Origin: JANQPX01 sp039197065
GTDB lineage: Bacteria; Pseudomonadota; Alphaproteobacteria; Geminicoccales; Geminicoccaceae
Assembly (NCBI GenBank): GCA_039197065.1
Contig: JBCCUL010000003.1
Span: 14,436 to 78,435 of the forward strand
Reading direction: 5' to 3'
DNA: 64,000 bases
Shown here: piece by piece, positions 1-8,483 of the stretch
Layout of the letters: each line of letters starts with the position of its first letter
How positions within the stretch are numbered: the first letter of the stretch is position 1
The notes under the pieces: model-generated
Databases searched by the model: none
Told to the model about the DNA's origin: nothing
What the model saw: only the letters and a program-made list of their open reading frames with translations
Made by a program: the position numbers and the translations under genes

Positions 1-470
1 TCTTTCAGCGGCTCGAACATCTCGACCACGTGGGGTGAGGTGACTTCACAGCGAAGATGGAGATGGTGATCCGCCTTAAGGGCGCCAGCTTCCATCGCAT
101 GGCTAAGAGCATCGATCGAGCGCTGCAGGAATTCGGTGCGCTCACGTTTGCCCTCGTGAAAGCCGACGGCGACCGCATCGCAAACCGTGGTGATGCCGGC
201 GGACGTCACCTGCCGATCATGGGCGAGCATGGCCGCATCGGGCGGCCAGCGGACGGAAGGACGGGGCTGAAACTGTCGTTCCAGATTGTCCGTATGGAGT
301 TCGACGAGGCCCGGCAGGAGATAGTCGCCGGCGAGATCGACAGCACCTTCAATGCTGCGACCTTTGGGCAGGATCTCTTGAATGACGCCTTCGGCCGCGA
401 TCATCCCGCCCTCGATCACCTCATCCGCGGTAACGATTCTCGCGTTTTCAATAGCCACCCGTTCGCTCAT
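1..470 (-). CDS. phnM: alpha-D-ribose 1-methylphosphonate 5-triphosphate diphosphatase PhnM, N-terminal part
   Basis: Reverse-strand translation from the ATG at 470-468 (preceded by GGGG) runs open for about 156 codons to the left edge, so the C-terminus lies outside the window. It begins MSERVAIENARIVTADEVIE and contains LPGLVELHTDNLE and then RPSVRWPPDAAML, the characteristic metal-dependent amidohydrolase signature of PhnM. PhnM removes pyrophosphate from the triphosphorylated intermediate of the C-P lyase pathway, which takes phosphorus from phosphonates in the cytoplasm. The rest of a phn operon probably lies to the left. An apparent plus-strand frame over the same bases is a shadow. Confidence 0.85.
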   Translation of the reverse strand, partial: MSERVAIENARIVTADEVIEGGMIAAEGVIQEILPKGRSIEGAVDLAGDYLLPGLVELHTDNLERQFQPRPSVRWPPDAAMLAHDRQVTSAGITTVCDAVAVGFHEGKRERTEFLQRSIDALSHAMEAGALKADHHLHLRCEVTSPHVVEMFEPLK

Positions 471-599
471 GTTACCCCGCATTCTGGATCCGTTTGCCGT
501 CAGGAATTTTCGAACCTGTGCGCCTCAGAGACGCGTTTTTCAGTTGGTGCCCCTCGATGTGCTGGGCAAGGACAAGGTCGCACGTCCGAAAACGTCCAT

Positions 600-620
600 T
601 CCTGACAGATGGTGTCAGGA
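600..620. promoter_or_regulatory. perfect inverted repeat between phnM and the PPOX gene
   Basis: TCCTGACA and TGTCAGGA form 8-bp perfect arms around a 5-base centre in the 216-bp divergent intergenic region. No T-run follows, so it is more likely an operator than a terminator. The protein that would bind it is unknown. Confidence 0.3.
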
Positions 621-686
621 GAGGAGCCCTAATGTTCTCACCCTAGATATGATGTGTGACGATATCGGAACAGTGGGGACGCGCCG

Positions 687-1226
687 ATGACGATACTTCA
701 AGAACGATATGTCCAGTTCATCAAAGCACAGCAGCTATTTTTCGTGGCAACGGCGGCAAAGGATGGCCGCGTGAACCTATCGCCTAAGGGCATGGATACG
801 CTCCGCGTGCTGGATGACGATCGTATCGTCTGGCTCAATCTTTCCGGCAGCGGCAATGAGACGGCGGCCCACCTGGCGGAGCATGATCGCATCACGCTGA
901 TGTTCTGTGCGTTCGAAGGACGCGCTTTGATACTCCGCGTGTACGGCAGGGGCCATGTGGTTCATCCGCGCGATCAGAATTGGGCCAAACTGATCGGTCT
1001 GTTTCCAACACTTGCCGGCCCCAGAAACATTGTTGATGTGAAGGTGGAAAGCGCTGCACCCTCCTGTGGCACTGGCGTTCCGCGATATGAGATGGTCGAG
1101 GATCGCGGACCCAAGGAATTGCTGCCGTTTTACGAAAAGATGGGCGAAGACGGCGTGAAACGTTACTGGGAGAAGAAAAATCAGGTCAGTATCGATGGAA
1201 AACCGACCCACATCTTCGAAGACTGA
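687..1226 (+). CDS. pyridoxamine 5'-phosphate oxidase family protein (FMN-binding split barrel)
   Basis: A 179-residue protein. The N-terminus (QERYVQFIKAQQLFFVATA, then GRVNLSPKGMD) is the typical PPOX/FMN split-barrel start, and RIVWLNLSGSGNETAAHL matches the strand and loop that contact flavin. The C-terminal CGTGVPRYEM is typical of the subgroup annotated only as PPOX-family. Such proteins bind FMN or F420 and reduce small substrates; this is not the biosynthetic PdxH. The ATG is preceded by GTGGGGA at good spacing. It is a single gene, divergent from phnM and separate from uvrA. The substrate is unknown. Confidence 0.8.
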   Translation: MTILQERYVQFIKAQQLFFVATAAKDGRVNLSPKGMDTLRVLDDDRIVWLNLSGSGNETAAHLAEHDRITLMFCAFEGRALILRVYGRGHVVHPRDQNWAKLIGLFPTLAGPRNIVDVKVESAAPSCGTGVPRYEMVEDRGPKELLPFYEKMGEDGVKRYWEKKNQVSIDGKPTHIFED

Positions 1227-1379
1227 CACCCCATCCTATGATGATGTCATGTAAAGCGGCGCACTTTGCACCTTATCCACAGGTGTCTTCGGACGGCCTC
1301 TTGCCGATGGCAGGCGGAGAGGGCATCTAAGCCCTGGCACCCTCCCAACTGACTTGGCTTTCTACAGGTTTCGGGCCTC

Positions 1380-4247
1380 ATGGACGATTTCATTCGCATC
1401 CGCGGCGCGCGGGAACATAATCTTCGATCGATCGATGTCGATCTCCCGCGCAACAAGCTGGTGGTGATCACCGGCCTTTCCGGCTCCGGCAAATCCTCGC
1501 TCGCCTTCGACACGATCTACGCGGATGGCCAGCGCCGCTATGTCGAGAGCCTGTCCGCCTATGCGCGCCAGTTCCTGGAACTGATGCAAAAGCCGGATGT
1601 CGACAGCATCACCGGCCTGTCGCCGGCGATTTCGATCGAGCAGAAAACGACGTCGCGCAACCCGCGCTCCACCGTTGGCACGGTCACCGAGATCTACGAT
1701 TATCTCCGTCTCTTGTTCGCGCGCATCGGCATTCCCTATTCGCCCGCCACCGGCCTGCCGATCGAAAGCCAGACCGTCTCGCAGATGGTCGACCGCATCG
1801 CCGCGATGGAGACGGGCACCCGCCTTTATCTGCTCGCGCCGATCGTTCGAGGCCGTAAGGGTGAGTATCGAAAGGAGTTCGCCGAACTTCAGCGCCAGGG
1901 CTTTCAACGGGTCAAGGTCGATGGCGAACTCTACGAGATCGACGAGGTTCCGAAGCTCAACAAGAAGCTGAAACACGACATCGAGGTGGTGGTCGATCGT
2001 CTCGTCCTCGCCGACGACCTGGAGCAGCGTCTCGCCGACAGCATCGAGACGGCTCTTAATCTTTCGGATGGCCTTTTAATTGTCGAGAACGCCGATGGCG
2101 GCGAGCCTCTCGTCCTGTCAGCGAAGTTCGCCTGTCCGGTATCGGGCTTCACCATCGACGAGATCGAGCCCAGATTGTTCTCGTTCAACAACCCATTCGG
2201 CGCTTGTCCGGTCTGCGACGGCCTCGGGCAAAAGCTCTATATGGATCCGGAGCTGGTGGTGCCCGAGCCAGAGCGCTCGCTCGCTGATGGCGCCATCGAA
2301 CCCTGGAACAACACCACTTCCACCTATTACGGCCAGACGCTTGCAGGGTTGGCTGAGCATTCTGGTGCAAGTCTGGAAACGCCTTGGAAGGATCTCTCAA
2401 AAGAGACGCAAGAGATCATTCTTTACGGCTCGAAGGGAAAGCCGGTCGAGCTGACCTATGACGACGGGTTTCGCCATTACACCACCAACAAGCCCTTCGA
2501 AGGCGTGCTTCCCAATCTCGAACGCCGGTGGCGTGAGACCGAGAGTGCGTGGATGCGCGAAGAGCTCGGCAAATATCAGAGCACAGCTCGTTGCGAGGCT
2601 TGCGGCGGCTATCGCCTGAAGCCGGAAGCGCTGGCGGTCAAGGTGCATGGCAAGCACATCGGTGAACTGACCGAGCTTTCGATACAGGAGGCCGGCGCCT
2701 GGTTCGAGGCACTGCCCGCACATCTCACCGACAAGCAGAACGAGATCGCGACCCGTATCTTAAAGGAAATCAACGAGCGTCTCGGCTTCTTGAACAATGT
2801 CGGTCTTGGCTATCTCACCTTGTCGCGCAACAGTGGCACGTTGTCCGGCGGTGAGAGCCAGCGCATTCGCCTGGCCTCGCAGATCGGTTCAGGTCTGACC
2901 GGCGTTCTCTACGTTCTGGACGAGCCGTCCATCGGCCTGCACCAGAAGGATAATGAGCGGCTTCTGAAAACCCTGGTCCATCTCCGTGATCTCGGCAACA
3001 CGGTAATCGTCGTCGAGCATGACGAGGATGCGATCAGAGAAGCTGATCATGTGGTCGACATGGGACCGGGCGCCGGCGTCCATGGCGGCGTGGTGGTGGC
3101 GGCGGGGACACCCAAGGAGGTCATGGCGGCGGCGGAGAGCCTGACCGGTCAATATCTGGTCGGCCATCGTCAGATCCAGGTGCCGAAGACGAGGCGGAAG
3201 GCCAAAAAGAAGCGCTGGCTTTCGCTGACCGGCGCAAGTGCCAACAATCTCCAGAATGTCGACGCCGGGTTTCCGATCGGCTGCTTCACCTGCATCACCG
3301 GCGTCTCCGGCAGCGGCAAGTCGACCCTTGTGCTCGACACGCTCTACCCGGTGCTGGCGCGCAGCCTTCACCGCGCAAGAAAAATCCCCGCCGCCCACGA
3401 TGAGGTTAAAGGGCTCGAGCATCTGGATAAGGTGGTCGATATCGATCAGTCGCCGATCGGTCGCACGCCGCGCTCCAATCCAGCGACCTACACCGGCTGC
3501 TTCGGGCCGATCCGCGATTGGTTTGCAGGACTGCCAGAAGCCAAGGCGCGTGGTTACAAACCAGGGCGTTTTTCCTTCAACGTCAAGGGAGGGCGTTGCG
3601 AAGCCTGTCAGGGCGACGGTCTGATCAAGATCGAGATGCATTTTCTGCCCGACGTTTTCGTGACCTGCGACGTCTGCGACGGCAAGCGCTTCAACCGCGA
3701 AACGCTCGAGGTCAAATATCGTGATCAGTCGATCGCCGACGTCCTCGACATGACCGTCGATACGGCGGTCGAGTTCTTTCACTCAGTGCCGCCTGTCCGC
3801 CATCGGCTGGCGACGCTGCAGAAGGTCGGTCTCGGCTATATCAAACTCGGTCAGTCGGCGACCACGCTCTCGGGCGGGGAGGCGCAGCGAGTTAAGCTTG
3901 CGAAGGAATTGGCGCGACGCGCCACCGGCGACACGCTCTATATTCTGGACGAACCGACCACAGGCCTCCATTTTGAAGATGTGAGAAAGCTTCTGGAGGT
4001 GCTGCATGCGCTGGTGGAGCAGGGCAACACGGTGTTGGTGATCGAGCATAATCTCGAGGTCATCAAGACGGCCGATCACCTGGTCGATCTCGGTCCGGAA
4101 GGAGGCACAGGCGGTGGCCGAATCATTGCTGCGGGCACGCCGGAGGAGGTGGCGAAGGTCGAGGAAAGCCATACCGGTGCCTACTTGAAGCGCTGTCTTG
4201 GCATCGCCAGTGAAGACTCCGCAGGCCCGAAGAAACGTCGCGCCTGA
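1380..4247 (+). CDS. uvrA: excinuclease ABC subunit A
   Basis: A 955-residue protein of full UvrA length. It carries two ABC ATPase heads: the first Walker A is GLSGSGKS (residues 32-39) and the second GVSGSGKS (about 641-648). Two signature motifs are present (LSGGESQRIRLA and LSGGEAQRVKLA), each followed by a Walker B ending LDEPS or LDEPT. Zinc-finger CxxC pairs occur (CPVCDG, CEACGG, CEACQG, CDVCDG). UvrA dimers recognise bulky DNA lesions and load UvrB in nucleotide excision repair. No clear alphaproteobacterial LexA box (GTTC-N7-GTTC) was seen upstream. The Shine-Dalgarno is weak, but ATG 1380 gives the canonical N-terminus. A chorismate mutase follows after 26 bases. Confidence 0.97.
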   Translation: MDDFIRIRGAREHNLRSIDVDLPRNKLVVITGLSGSGKSSLAFDTIYADGQRRYVESLSAYARQFLELMQKPDVDSITGLSPAISIEQKTTSRNPRSTVGTVTEIYDYLRLLFARIGIPYSPATGLPIESQTVSQMVDRIAAMETGTRLYLLAPIVRGRKGEYRKEFAELQRQGFQRVKVDGELYEIDEVPKLNKKLKHDIEVVVDRLVLADDLEQRLADSIETALNLSDGLLIVENADGGEPLVLSAKFACPVSGFTIDEIEPRLFSFNNPFGACPVCDGLGQKLYMDPELVVPEPERSLADGAIEPWNNTTSTYYGQTLAGLAEHSGASLETPWKDLSKETQEIILYGSKGKPVELTYDDGFRHYTTNKPFEGVLPNLERRWRETESAWMREELGKYQSTARCEACGGYRLKPEALAVKVHGKHIGELTELSIQEAGAWFEALPAHLTDKQNEIATRILKEINERLGFLNNVGLGYLTLSRNSGTLSGGESQRIRLASQIGSGLTGVLYVLDEPSIGLHQKDNERLLKTLVHLRDLGNTVIVVEHDEDAIREADHVVDMGPGAGVHGGVVVAAGTPKEVMAAAESLTGQYLVGHRQIQVPKTRRKAKKKRWLSLTGASANNLQNVDAGFPIGCFTCITGVSGSGKSTLVLDTLYPVLARSLHRARKIPAAHDEVKGLEHLDKVVDIDQSPIGRTPRSNPATYTGCFGPIRDWFAGLPEAKARGYKPGRFSFNVKGGRCEACQGDGLIKIEMHFLPDVFVTCDVCDGKRFNRETLEVKYRDQSIADVLDMTVDTAVEFFHSVPPVRHRLATLQKVGLGYIKLGQSATTLSGGEAQRVKLAKELARRATGDTLYILDEPTTGLHFEDVRKLLEVLHALVEQGNTVLVIEHNLEVIKTADHLVDLGPEGGTGGGRIIAAGTPEEVAKVEESHTGAYLKRCLGIASEDSAGPKKRRA

Positions 4248-4273
4248 GCGACCGGCCTTCAAAGGAGGATATC

Positions 4274-4564
4274 GTGCCTGAACCATCGCCGCTCCTCGAG
4301 TTTCGAAAGAGCATCGACAATCTTGATGCGACCTTGATCTATGTTCTGGCTGAACGGTTCCGTCTGACCAAACGGGTGGGCGAATATAAGCGGGACAACG
4401 GGTTGCCCTCCAGTGACAAGAGCCGCGAGGCGGATCAGATCGCGAGGCTTAAAGCGCTCGCCATCGATGCGGATCTCGATCCTGAGTTCGCGGAACGTTT
4501 TCTGCGTTTCGTGATCGACGAAGTGATCTGCCATCATGAGCGGATCAAGAAAAACACACGCTAA
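4274..4564 (+). CDS. chorismate mutase, AroQ type
   Basis: A 96-residue all-helical protein. It matches the type II chorismate mutase pattern: LLEFRKSIDNLDATLIYVLAE, then RFRLTKRVGEYK, and a C-terminal helix with VIDEVICHHERI. It converts chorismate to prephenate for phenylalanine and tyrosine synthesis. The start is GTG 4274, fixed by a near-perfect Shine-Dalgarno AAAGGAGG at 4261-4268. It lies 26 bases after the uvrA stop, so it is probably cotranscribed with uvrA. Stand-alone length, with no fused prephenate dehydratase or DAHP synthase. Confidence 0.85.
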   Translation: MPEPSPLLEFRKSIDNLDATLIYVLAERFRLTKRVGEYKRDNGLPSSDKSREADQIARLKALAIDADLDPEFAERFLRFVIDEVICHHERIKKNTR

Positions 4565-4976
4565 TCAGACCAACTCCGACATCCTCCTAACGGCTTTGCT
4601 GCCACGGCATCATTGGTGCGGAACCAATTAAGAGGAGAGCTGAAAGCCTTTATGGTCGTGATCTGGGCGGAAAAATATCGCCTTGGAGGGAATGCCTTTG
4701 TTTGCCAGGTGTTCACGTTATGTACGGCTAAGATGCTCAAAGAGAACGATGATCTCTTTGATTGCTTAGCGGTCGACACCGTTGACTTCGGGACTGGGTT
4801 GCGATCGATAAAAATTCCTGGGGATAAAGTGTTTTTCTCATTTTACATGAACACTGTTTTTAAGGTAAAAAGATTGAGATGATCAATATGTTGATGCCAT
4901 GTTTTAGAACTGAGCTAGATATAGCAGCCAGTCACGAATAAAGAATGTTTGGAAGCGCCTTTTAGGAGTTGGAGGA
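4565..4976. other. AT-richer intergenic region, no convincing gene
   Basis: This 412-bp stretch is visibly AT-richer than its neighbours. It contains a small hairpin (ATTGGT at 4612-4617, ACCAAT at 4623-4628) and a plus-strand frame at 4613-4882 of 89 codons with no recognisable motif. The last 80 bases may carry the promoter of the next gene. Confidence 0.4.
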
Positions 4977-5453
4977 ATGAGTTCGAACGATGCTGCGATG
5001 GAAGCTGCGCTGTTGGAGATAGCTAAGGACCTTCTCCAGGCCAGTGACGACCTCGCATCAACCGATCCATCGGCTTCTGCAAAGCTGGCTCATGAAGCCT
5101 ATGAGATTGGCCGTGATCTTGGAATTGTCAGAAATCACTTGGATGACAGCTCCGGACTCACAGGTGTGCTGAAGGCGCCCGCTCATGACGGTAATTCGTC
5201 ATCGGCCGATCATGCGGACGGGTCGGAAGCGTCCTCGGTTCAAAGACACCGTGATGCCGAAGATGTCTCAGATGCCGATTTGTTCCGAATTCTTGATCGG
5301 CAGAAAGCGATGCTTCCGAAGTCTGTCGAGCAGCTCGCTCCGGTCCGAAAGCCGAGCCGAGGTGGTCGATCGCTGACCTTCGAATCAGCATCTTCCAGAC
5401 GTTCGAGCTGGTTTGGCTGGATGCGTCCGCGGGAGTGGCGTCACGCCGGCTGA
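4977..5453 (+). CDS. hypothetical protein
   Basis: A 158-residue protein I do not recognise. The first 60 residues look helical and are rich in Ala, Leu and acidic residues (MEAALLEIAKDLLQASDDLA). The middle is low-complexity and Ser/Asp-rich. The C-terminus is basic with Trp (RRSSWFGWMRPREWRHAG). No signal peptide or membrane helix is seen. The start is supported by AGGAGTTGGAGG just before the ATG. It stands alone between AT-rich spacers; function unknown. Confidence 0.6.
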   Translation: MSSNDAAMEAALLEIAKDLLQASDDLASTDPSASAKLAHEAYEIGRDLGIVRNHLDDSSGLTGVLKAPAHDGNSSSADHADGSEASSVQRHRDAEDVSDADLFRILDRQKAMLPKSVEQLAPVRKPSRGGRSLTFESASSRRSSWFGWMRPREWRHAG

Positions 5454-5595
5454 ACACTGGCTTTGCCTATCAAAGATCTTCGACATCAGTCACTGAGTTT
5501 CGTTCGCTCTTAGAATATCGCTGTATCTTGGCGGTATTGACCAGGTGATATGTCCGCTGCTTGAGCGCATGGGCATCTGATAAAGGGATCCATTG

Positions 5596-6591
5596 GTGAA
5601 GCAGGTTCAGTTCGCAGCGTTTGGTAAGCCTAAAACAGTTGTGTCATGTGTCGATGTCCCCGACGTTGGGTCGCCTGGGGATGGCGAAGTTGTGGTCATC
5701 ATTGATGCCTTCCCGATAAATCCGGCCGACCTTCTGACCATCGAAGGCGGCTATGCCACCAAGCCTGACCTTCCGGCAACGCTCGGCGCCGAGGCGACTG
5801 GACATATCGCATCGATAGGTAATGACGTCACCGATCTGCAGGTCGGTGATCGGGTCATCATGCTGACCCGCAACAATTGGTGCCAGCAGCGTCGCCTGCC
5901 CGCAGGTGAAGTGATCAAGGTGCCGCGTGACGGCAACGTCCTGCAGATGGCCATGCTGAAAGTGAACCCGGCGACCGCTTCGATGATGCTGAAGAACTAT
6001 GTCCGGCTCGAACCCGGCGGTTGGTTCATTCAGGATGCTGCCAATTCCGGTGTCGGGGCAGCGCTGATCAGCCTTGCCAAGGCAGCAGGTGTGCGGAGCG
6101 TGAACGTCGTTCGCCGCCCTGAGCTTCTGCCGAGACTTCGAGCGCTTGGTGCTGATGTCGTTTTTCTCGATGGGGAGGATCTCGCTGAGCGTGTTGCCGA
6201 TGCGACAGGTGGCGCAGACATTCACCTCGCCATCGATGCCGTCGGCGGAAGGCAGGTCATGCGTCTTGCCGATTGTCTCTCGGAAGGTGGAACCGTCGTG
6301 AACTACGGCTTGTTGTCCGGTGAGCCTTGCCAAATCCGCTCAGACCAGATCATCTTCAAGGGCATCAGCTTAACAGGTTTCTGGCTGCAAAAGGAACTAA
6401 GCGCGATGGCGCGGAGCGAAACGGAGCAGCTTTACCAAACGCTGGCCCAGCATGTTGTGTCCCGAGACCTTTCCGCAGATGTCGAGGCGACATATCAAAT
6501 CGATCATATCAAGAAAGCTGTCGAACATGCGGGCCGCGCCAATCGAGAGGGAAAAGTCCTTGTCACGCCCAATGGTGATGTCGGGATCTGA
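5596..6591 (+). CDS. zinc-independent MDR-family oxidoreductase (2-enoyl thioester reductase / quinone reductase-like)
   Basis: An MDR-superfamily protein of about 331 residues. The N-terminal GroES-like domain has the segments AFPINPADLLTIEGGY and LGAEATGHI. The Rossmann domain has DAANSGVGAALISLAKAAG. The catalytic-zinc cysteines of alcohol dehydrogenases are absent. The MLKVNPATASMMLKNYV segment resembles MECR/ETR1-type enoyl thioester reductases. It should use NADPH to reduce an enoyl thioester or quinone in the cytoplasm. A TTG at 5593 is also possible, but GTG 5596 is better placed behind AAAGGGA. The exact substrate is not determined. Confidence 0.8.
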   Translation: MKQVQFAAFGKPKTVVSCVDVPDVGSPGDGEVVVIIDAFPINPADLLTIEGGYATKPDLPATLGAEATGHIASIGNDVTDLQVGDRVIMLTRNNWCQQRRLPAGEVIKVPRDGNVLQMAMLKVNPATASMMLKNYVRLEPGGWFIQDAANSGVGAALISLAKAAGVRSVNVVRRPELLPRLRALGADVVFLDGEDLAERVADATGGADIHLAIDAVGGRQVMRLADCLSEGGTVVNYGLLSGEPCQIRSDQIIFKGISLTGFWLQKELSAMARSETEQLYQTLAQHVVSRDLSADVEATYQIDHIKKAVEHAGRANREGKVLVTPNGDVGI

Positions 6592-7127
6592 ATGGCGCTT
6601 GATGGTCATGGACTGACGGCTGACCTAAAGCGGTAGGTTATCCGAGATAGACCAAGGATGGCGTAGTCCATTGCGCCGGATCATCACGATCCGTGTCAGA
6701 GAAACCCTTGCGCCCTGGCTCCGGTGGTCGGAATGGCGGGATCGAAGGTCTTTCTCGGTTTGATCAAGTTTCGGAGGCGAGGCGACCTCCCTTGGCGACG
6801 ACAAAGCCGTCGTATTTGAACTTCGAGAAGAGTTGGCTGTTCGGCAAAGGCTGCGCTGCAGCGCAAAATGGCGATCCTCGCTCGCCACTATCCATGTCCG
6901 CCGCCAGGCTTCGGATCGAAGCGTAGAGAGGCGACGACAACCAGAACCTGCTGAACTTGTGCCTCGGCCACTTGATGCCGGTTCAGTTCACAGGCCAACT
7001 GAAGCCAGCTCGAAAAGTTTTATGACAAACGGACCAAGAAGAGTGGTTGCCCTCAGCCGCGAAGGATACAGCTTCCGTTCGAGGTAAAGGGGAGCAGGTC
7101 ATCGGAGCCAGCGCCCTTTCGGTAGGA
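6592..7127. other. 536-bp intergenic region, no recognisable gene
   Basis: Several short frames exist on both strands (for example 6625-6888 minus and 6693-6926 plus), but none has a recognisable motif or ribosome site. It may contain a decayed gene. No tRNA, repeat or strong terminator was seen. Confidence 0.4.
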
Positions 7128-8483
7128 TCACCGCTCTCGAAATGCCGTGTTCCAGGCGCGATAGACTGGTTTAAGGAGGTACTCGAAGATTGTTCTCTGA
7201 CCGGTCTTTATTTGTGCCTGGATGGTCATGCCCGACGTCAATGGAATGTTGCCAAGGTGGTCGCTTGCCAGGGCAATTGAGGCTCGATAGTAGGGCATCG
7301 CATTCTCATCGACGAACGTCGAGGGCGAAATGGTCTCGACGTCGCCTTCGAGATAGCCATGCCGATGCGGTTCGACACCGTCAATCGAAATACGTACTGG
7401 TTGTCCCGGGCTGACATGGCTGATTTCGGTTGGCGGCAGGCGAATTTCTCCGACCATATCCCCATCGATCGGAATGATCTCAACAATTGGATCACCCGAT
7501 GCCACGGTTTGTCCCGGATTCTGCACCTTGATCTCCAGGATTATACCTCTCCCCGGAGCCCTGACTTCGCCTCGTTCGAGTCGTCGGCGCGTCGATTCGA
7601 TCTGTTGTCGTGTTTCATTCAGATCGATCAGGACAGATGCGAGCTGGTCGGCCTGCCTTTGCTTTGTGCTGGCTTGAACGTTATCGAGGCGTCGGTTGGA
7701 TTCAGCGAGCGCAGCCTCAGCTTCTCGGATCTGACCCCAAACCTCAGACAATTCGGATGCGGCATCGACCGCCTGCTGCTCGATTTCGAGCATTTGCGAC
7801 TTTGACAACAGACCCTTGGCATTCAATTGACGGTCCGACGCCAACTTATCCTGAACCAGTGACAGCTGGAAGCGAGCATTTTTCTCCATTGCACGCGCAT
7901 TTTGAAGGGTCTTGGATCGGCGATCGATCTCGGCCTGGACAAGCGATTGCTCGGTCTTTAAGGCTTCACTCTGAAGTTGAAGAACCGACGTCTGCTCATT
8001 GATGACAGCTCTTGCTTCTTTGGATTGCTCGACCGGCGTTGATTTGGGCAGAACAAGCAGATTTTGCAGACGGCTGGTCTGGGCGAACAGAGCAGCCTCA
8101 CGGAGGCCAAGGCGTTCGAGCTGAGATGTCGCTTCGGGATCCTTCAGAGTGAGAAGGAGGTCGCCGGGCTGGACGATCTGTCCTTCTTCAACATGTATTC
8201 GGTCGACTATTCCACCATCAAAGCTCTGCAGTGTTTGGTTGCCTTCAGCGGCCGCGATCCGCCCTGTGCTGGTGGTCACGGTATCGATTTCGATGAGCAT
8301 TCCGGCAATCATGGCGACGGCGACGAATGAGAATCCCAGCAGACAGATCAAAGCTGGCGCGCGCGGCGGACCGGCTTCTTCCAGAAGGGCTGCCTGGGAG
8401 AGAAAAGCCGTTTGGGTTGGGAAGGCAAAGCGCCTTGCGGCAGTCGTCGCTGACGGACGCCTTTCGGTCACCTTGTCGTTCAT
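7128..8483 (-). CDS. HlyD-family type I secretion periplasmic adaptor subunit
   Basis: A 451-residue membrane fusion protein. A short cytoplasmic N-terminus is followed by one TM helix (ALICLLGFSFVAVAMIAGML). Next comes a barrel-lipoyl segment (GGIVDRIHVEEGQIVQPGDL), a long coiled coil of about 200 residues, and the second lipoyl half (VRAPGRGIILEIKVQNPGQTV). The C-terminus is the HlyD beta-barrel with an arginine-rich tail. It bridges the inner-membrane ABC exporter to a TolC-type outer-membrane channel. ATG 8483 is chosen because it overlaps the stop of the upstream ABC gene (ATGA), implying translational coupling; the frame extends 16 codons further upstream inside that gene. No TolC or substrate gene is adjacent. 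Confidence 0.9.
   Translation of the reverse strand: MNDKVTERRPSATTAARRFAFPTQTAFLSQAALLEEAGPPRAPALICLLGFSFVAVAMIAGMLIEIDTVTTSTGRIAAAEGNQTLQSFDGGIVDRIHVEEGQIVQPGDLLLTLKDPEATSQLERLGLREAALFAQTSRLQNLLVLPKSTPVEQSKEARAVINEQTSVLQLQSEALKTEQSLVQAEIDRRSKTLQNARAMEKNARFQLSLVQDKLASDRQLNAKGLLSKSQMLEIEQQAVDAASELSEVWGQIREAEAALAESNRRLDNVQASTKQRQADQLASVLIDLNETRQQIESTRRRLERGEVRAPGRGIILEIKVQNPGQTVASGDPIVEIIPIDGDMVGEIRLPPTEISHVSPGQPVRISIDGVEPHRHGYLEGDVETISPSTFVDENAMPYYRASIALASDHLGNIPLTSGMTIQAQIKTGQRTIFEYLLKPVYRAWNTAFRER

Noticed and set aside
57..605. Plus-strand 182-codon frame at the left edge
   Set aside because: It is antisense to phnM, whose reverse-strand translation matches a known family.
1227..1379. LexA (SOS) box before uvrA
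   Set aside because: No GTTC-N7-GTTC could be found in the 153 bp upstream.
4613..4882. Possible 89-residue protein
   Set aside because: AT-rich spacer, odd composition, no motif and no convincing ribosome site.
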